Shown: positions 7,460 to 11,591 of the stretch, piece after piece
Numbering within the stretch: the first letter of the stretch is position 1
Layout: each line of letters starts with the position of its first letter
Source: Thalassiosira profunda
Lineage: Eukaryota > Bacillariophyta > Thalassiosirophyceae > Thalassiosirales > Thalassiosiraceae
NCBI GenBank assembly: GCA_036939355.1
Contig: JALLAP010000616.1
Span: 1-11,591 of the forward strand
Direction: 5' to 3'
Length of the DNA stretch: 11,591 nt
Notes under the pieces: generated by a model
Database searches by the model: none
Seen by the model: the letters and a program-made list of their open reading frames with translations, nothing else
What the model was told of the DNA's origin: nothing
Program-made: the position numbers and the translations under genes

Positions 7460-7821
7460 GCAATGGGAGGCAGCACAGCAAGCTAGTAGAGAAGCGACTT
7501 CTCTGCTGCTGGATTTCCTCTCTGGTGCCGCTGGGACCAGCGACAGAATAACAGCCATCGGCGCCCAGCGTAAAGATAGGTTTGCCCACTCGCGCTGAAT
7601 TGAACTTCTTCTCTCGGCTCTTTCTCTTGCAACAGTCTCGGGGAGGAGGACACCAATGCCTTGAATAGAGCTGCTGAAGCGCGAAAGGAGTTTGACGACA
7701 GGAAGAGGAAGGGGGTTGACGGCAGTGTAGAAGGACTCGCAATATTGGAAGGGCGTGAAAGTTGTTATTGTTGCGTCTCCCCTCTACCCCGAACACTGGT
7801 TGCTCAAGCTCAGTGAACACA
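7460..7821. other. Intergenic region between convergent genes
   Basis: The region lies between the stop of the HA gene and the stop of the minus-strand zinc-module gene. It holds a 7-bp hairpin with a CGA loop (AGAGAAG at 7488, CTTCTCT at 7498), which may affect 3' ends, and the exon-like open frame annotated at 7636-7816. Nothing else is recognised. Confidence 0.5.
7636..7816 (+). other. Possible orphan or alternative 3' exon
   Basis: A long pyrimidine run (about 7605-7629) followed by CAACAG ending at 7635 is a strong-looking splice acceptor. The frame after it reads LGEEDTNALNRAAEARKEFD and on through DRKRKGVDGSVEG, a polar, protein-like composition, to TGA at 7814. The known last exon of the HA gene stops at 7457-7459 with no donor just before it. 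A donor-like GT at 7429 would be in phase (207-nt intron) but would remove the conserved end of the HA domain. It may be an alternative exon, a relic of another HA gene copy, or chance. Confidence 0.3.
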
Positions 7822-10802
7822 CTACTTTTGATGCAGTCGGTCCCAGATGGTCTGGAAGAACTGCTTCTGTGCGTTGCGCCGGAGTGCGTGTTTCTGATTT
7901 AAATGCGCCGTCTTCGCTTTCTTCAGCTGCTTCTTCATCTCGGCGGGCACTCCCGGACACGCCAGCAAGTGGTTGGGAATATGGGAGTAGTTACCACTGA
8001 GGATTTCCGACGTGCGGTAGAAGAACCGGCGAGGGTTCTCCGACCCGGCGCAGTGGCGGCAGGCCAGCCCGGGGAAGCCAAAGTCGAACGTCGAGCGGGT
8101 GCCGTTGCCGTAGTTGTCGAGGTTGCAGCCCTGCACCTGCGTCATCGCCAAGTACGTGTACGGAGTGACGAGCGACTCCTCGTTGGCCGTCACGAGAGGA
8201 ACTGAAGGGTCGACCGTCTTGTGCTGGGTTGGGGCAGCAGCAGGCTTGGGCTTGGAAGCGGCGACAGAAGCGACGACGGAAGGCTGCTTCTCGTCTTGCT
8301 GATTCAAGACGATCAGCCGCCTCCACACCTTCTCAAGGCATTCATCGTGCGAGTTGCCCGTGCCGTCGTCGTCACCCTTCAATTGCATCAGCTGGGCCTC
8401 GTGCGTCCCCTTGCAGCTTTTGATTTGGGCCTTCACCGACGACGGGCACTCTTTGCAAAGCTGCAAGTGGTCCGCGATGGTGAGCAGCAGGTCTCCGAGG
8501 TGCTCGGACGAGGTGGTAAAGAACTTGCGTCCACCAGAAGTCTTGGAACAATGCTTGCACACGAGGCCAGGGAAGCCGATGATCTCGCGAGAGTCGTCCT
8601 CCACGACCACGCCCCCGCCCAGCGTCTTGTATCCCTCGGCTTGCAACAAAACAAAGTGCGTCAAGTCGGNCCTCCACGACCACGCCCCCGCCCAGCGTCT
8701 TGTATCCCTCGGCTTGCAACAAAACAAAGTGCGTCAAGTCGGTCAGATTGGCCTTGTCCTCGTCCAAGACAAGGGCGCTCGCGGCCCTGGTCGCCTGCCG
8801 AGTGGCAACCAGCGCCGTAGACGGAAGGCCCTCCTCCTCGTCCTCCGTATCGTCATTGGTGTGCCCCAACCTCGCCCACACGCGATCAATGAAGATTTTG
8901 TGGCTGCCGGGCTTGAGGAGCGACTTCTGGCTGTTGCGCGTCTGCTTCAGCTCCTCGATGCGGGCCTTCACCTCGGCGGGGCACGCGTCGCACTCGGCCA
9001 AGTGCGAGGGAATGTGCGAGAAGCTGTTGCGCAGGTGGTCGGCCGAGGTGTAGAAGAACCGACGAGGGTTCTCCGACCCGGCGCAGTGCATGCAGGCAAG
9101 GCCGGGGAAGCCCAGCGGAGCCGACGCCCTCTTCCCCGTGAGGTAGCAACATTTGAGCTGCAGCGTTACGAAGAAGGCAAAGTCCGTCGTGAACTGCTGG
9201 TCGTCCTGGACGCAGAGCGGAAAGTCCTCCACGCCCGTCTTGACGGTCTTGGCGTCCTGCGACCGCCGCGTCCGTCCCGAGGAGCGCCGCGCCTGCTTGC
9301 CGTCCCACTTCACCTTGATGGACGGGACGCCCTCGCCGTAAAAGGGCTCGACCGAAGCCGAATGCGGAATCGCAAGGGGCTTGCCGCCGGTGCACGTCGT
9401 GAGGTGGCCCTCGATTTTGCTCAGCGGAGGCTCCCCGACGCTGTACACAACCGACCCCTGCGATCGAAAGTCGGAGGGAACTGACCGGCAGCCGGCACAC
9501 TCCCAAAAGTTCAGCGTGTCGCTGGGGACGAACAGGCCTGCGCCGGCATTGGAGGCAGTGACGGCCTTCGAGGAGCCGCGAGACTTCGACCTCGACGTTT
9601 TTTGCGTAAGAAGTTGGTCGGTCGAAAGGGAGTCGTTTGGCGCCGTGCCCTCGATCCAGCACACGCCGCTCCTCTCGTCGTTGAAGAGGCCGTACTTCTT
9701 GGCGAGGTTCTTGGCGTAGACGTCGAGGCCGATCCGGCTCCGGTCCTTGGTCTGGATGCCGGACGTCTTCTTCGTGGCCGCCATGCGTGCCTTGACGCCG
9801 GCCGGGACGGAGGGGCACTTGCCCCAGCCAAAGTGGCGCGCGCCGATCGTGCCGAGCCCCGAAGAAAGGGACGCGATCGTGCTCGGAAAAAACGTCGCGC
9901 CCGCCGCCCCGCTGTCCTTGCAGTGGATGCAGCGGAGGCCCACCCGGTTGTCCGACGACGGGTAGAAGAACTCGCAGTGGCGCACCAGGAGGTTGTTGTA
10001 GTCGCTCATGATCGCGTCGTCGCTCGGGACGAGGTTGAGGGCGTGCCGGAGCGACTTGGGGCGGTCGTCGGTCGCCATCGGCGAGGCGTCCGAATCCACC
10101 GACTCCTCGTCATCGTCCTCCTCGTTCGCCGCGGCGGGCGGGCAGAGGGCCAGGGCGGTGAGCACCCCCGCCGCCTCCGACACCGCCTGGTGGGCGAACG
10201 CCTTGCACTGCGCCTCGTGGGCGTGGGCCTCCTCGAAGGTGTCAAAGGACTGGATTCGGCATTTGTCGCACGTCCACCGTTCGACGAACATCGTCGTCAC
10301 TGCGGTTTCAACGAGCGGCGGCGGCGCCTCGATGGCGGGCATTTTCGCGTCCTCGGGCATGGCCGCAGCCGACGGTTGCAGGGCCGGGGGGGCTTCTATG
10401 GCGGGCATCGTTGACGCGACGGGAGGGAGCAGCGGCAGCGGGGGCGGCAGCACCACGGGGTGGAAACTGGCCGCCGGGGGCGGAGCCGAGGTTCTCGGCG
10501 GCTGCGCCCCCGTCTCGAAGGTGGGCATCCGCGAGAAGGCGGGCGGCTGGTCGACCGCCATGAAGGTGGCGGAGGTCAGCGCGNGTCTCGAAGGTGGGCA
10601 TCCGCGAGAAGGCGGGCGGCTGGTCGACCGCCATGAAGGTGGCGGAGGTCAGCGCGGGCGGGGCTGCCTCCTCTCCGAGGTAGTCATCATTGAAGACGCT
10701 GGCGTGCTGGGTTGTCGATCGTGGGACGCCCGCCACGAACGCATCGTCGGCGTCGTCCTCCCGCGGCCGCTTCGTGCCAAAGTTGAAGATGTCGTCGTCC
10801 AT
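7822..10802 (-). CDS. Multi-zinc-module protein of the GFPGLxCxHC family (frame broken by two assembly joins)
   Basis: Single-exon gene of 944 residues once the duplicated bases at the two N joins are collapsed. Start is the ATG at 10802 (good AACATGG context, MDDDIFNFGTKRPRED); the frame is open up to another ATG at 11153, but that would overlap the divergent gene. Cys/His clusters in order: C154-x2-C157 ... H169-x-H171-x3-C175; a partial module around C267-x2-C270; C411-x2-C414 ... H442-x3-C446; then three full modules with GFPGLxCxHC at 540-549, 694-703 and 860-869. A full module continues with R-(R/K)-F-F, a variable H(L) (absent from the third full module), H-L-x2-C, Pro and a Lys-rich helix, ending in a V/I-W-x-R-L motif (618-621, 778-781, 938-941). 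Cys and His spacing suggests zinc binding. MPAIEAPP occurs at 108 and 130 in a Pro/Ala-rich N-terminus, with an NLS-like KRPR. I recognise no named domain; the module seems lineage-specific. Nucleic-acid or protein binding is inference. Confidence 0.8.
8598..8742. repeat. 72-bp perfect direct repeat around an N: unmerged contig overlap
   Basis: 8598-8669 and 8671-8742 are identical, separated by a single N at 8670. Removing one copy and the N (73 bases) shifts the upstream frame of the minus-strand gene exactly into the downstream frame and gives a continuous zinc module (GGGVVVEDDSREIIGFPGL). This is an assembly join, not a biological duplication. Confidence 0.93.
10512..10656. repeat. Second 72-bp perfect direct repeat around an N: unmerged contig overlap
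   Basis: 10512-10583 and 10585-10656 are identical, separated by an N at 10584. The length is the same as at the other join. Collapsing it again restores one frame through the N-terminal part of the minus-strand gene. Confidence 0.93.
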
Positions 10803-11123
10803 GTTGGCAGGGGTAGTGTTGGTGTCGTGGGTGGCGTCGACGTGGTTGTTCTGGGCTGGGAGGGCCGAGAGGGCGGGAATGGGAGCAACCTCTCGAGTGG
10901 CGGGAGCCCCGGAAAAGTTTTCGTTCAGGCATCTTTTTCGAATTTCGAAATCTCGACTTTCGCTTGAAACTTTGACGATTGAGAGCCCCTTGAGACTTCG
11001 GCGAGCCGTCATCTCTTGGCGAGCTGCAAGCTGAGCTGTTGACGGGTTTGCACTGTCACGGCCAGTGCCTCTCTTCTCAGTTGCAGTGAGAGCGGTATCG
11101 CTCGGAAGCTTGCAGCAGGAAGG
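10803..11123. promoter_or_regulatory. Divergent intergenic promoter region
   Basis: 321 bases separate the start codons of the zinc-module gene (minus) and the MGNKSS gene (plus), so both promoters and leaders must fit here. The centre (10930-10975) is clearly AT-richer than the flanks and has two TTCGAA palindromes one base apart (10937-10942, 10944-10949). No TATA box is evident. The regulatory role is inferred from layout. Confidence 0.5.
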
Positions 11124-11591
11124 ATGGGCAACAAGTCCAGCTGTGGACGGCATCAGCAGTTCTCCGCCAGAGCCAATGGCAGCGAGTCTCTAGACCAGCT
11201 CGACATCGACCAAGAAACTCACGGCAAGACGCTCGAGCCCGCAACGCCATTCATCGGCGATGTTTACGTTGATCTTCAAAGCCCTGATGTGAGAGGGGAC
11301 CTCTCGCCAGCGACCATCACCCCTCCACATTTGCGGTCAAGGCTCGTTGGCGCAGAGGTCTTCAAACCGCGTCCTCAATCGGATGAATTAATAGTTGTGA
11401 GGAACGATGCGATCAAGGCTGAGGAGGAAGCTTCGAGCCTTCTCCACGGCGTGGATCCCAAGCTAGAGAGTGCGATCGCATCTCCACTAGCTGTGGCCAC
11501 TCCTCGACCCTCAGCTGCAAACGACGCTGCTACGCTCTTCACAGAGTCCAGCCCGATCAACATCATCGCCATCAAGAGCAAAGTTCCGGAG
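11124..11591 (+). CDS. Partial CDS, N-terminal 156 residues, with N-myristoylation signature
   Basis: The frame opened by ATG at 11124 (AGGATGG context) stays open for 156 codons to the window edge, so the stop is outside. The protein starts MGNKSSCGRH: Gly2 with Ser6 fits the N-myristoyltransferase consensus MGxxxS/T, and Cys7 could be palmitoylated, which would anchor it to a membrane. The rest visible is polar and low-complexity with Pro/Ser/Thr-Pro stretches (ATITPPHL, AVATPRPSAA) and no domain I recognise; it may be a disordered N-terminus before a catalytic domain. The long reading with no stop in a GC-rich context, the start signature and the position across a divergent promoter support a real gene. 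Identity unknown. Confidence 0.6.
   Translation, partial: MGNKSSCGRHQQFSARANGSESLDQLDIDQETHGKTLEPATPFIGDVYVDLQSPDVRGDLSPATITPPHLRSRLVGAEVFKPRPQSDELIVVRNDAIKAEEEASSLLHGVDPKLESAIASPLAVATPRPSAANDAATLFTESSPINIIAIKSKVPE

Noticed and set aside
8598..8742. Biological tandem duplication inside the zinc-module gene
   Set aside because: Perfect identity, a single N between copies, identical length at both sites and frame restoration on collapse all point to assembly joins.
9602..10414. 270-residue plus-strand open frame opposite the zinc-module gene
   Set aside because: Arg/Val/Gly-rich antisense shadow of a well-supported coding frame; no motif.
10803..11153. Upstream extension of the zinc-module protein to the ATG at 11153
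   Set aside because: It would add 117 poor-complexity residues and overlap the start of the divergent gene by 30 bases; the ATG at 10802 has a better context and a typical acidic/NLS-like start.

Overview
The window looks like nuclear DNA of a centric diatom, most likely a Thalassiosira-type species (T. oceanica would fit). The reasons are short GT-AG introns, GC-rich genes packed on both strands, a protein ending in the diatom-enriched domain DUF6824, a C-terminal helicase-associated (HA) repeat of the kind common in diatoms, a bipartite-looking plastid presequence, and a multi-copy Cys/His module (GFPGLxCxHC ... RRFF ... HLxxC) that I associate with diatom gene sets. The species call is inference; no rRNA or marker gene is present.

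Layout. 1-369: upstream region with degenerate repeats. 370-1734 (+): intact methenyltetrahydrofolate-synthase-domain (MTHFSD/COG0212-like) protein with a probable plastid presequence and an RG/RGG tail. 1735-2111: gap with a long imperfect hairpin. 2112-3141 (+): DUF6824 protein in two exons, with the intron inside the domain. 3142-3936: non-coding, but it holds a 60-bp minus-strand remnant of the 3' end of a zinc-module gene. 3937-7459 (+): long multi-segment gene, N-terminal Ser-His-Tyr repeats, long disordered part, unrecognised middle, C-terminal HA domain. 7460-7821: gap between convergent genes, with an exon-like polar open frame. 7822-10802 (-): multi-zinc-module protein of about 944 residues, broken in the given sequence by two assembly joins. 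10803-11123: divergent promoter region. 11124-11591 (+): N-terminal part of a gene that runs off the window and carries an N-myristoylation signature.

Two single N characters (8670, 10584) are each flanked by a perfect 72-bp direct repeat. Collapsing each repeat removes 73 bases and brings all three pieces of the minus-strand gene into one open frame, so these are unmerged contig overlaps and not biological duplications. The HA gene also changes frame three times, each time in the same direction; the sequence alone does not settle whether these are very short introns (47-53 nt) or single-base losses in the assembly.

The genes do not form an evident pathway or operon. The most interesting items are the zinc-module protein with its remnant copy on the far side of the HA gene, the repeat-plus-HA fusion protein, and the plastid-type MTHFSD relative with an RNA-binding-type tail. 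I see no mobile element with recognisable transposase, no CRISPR array, and no tRNA or rRNA gene.
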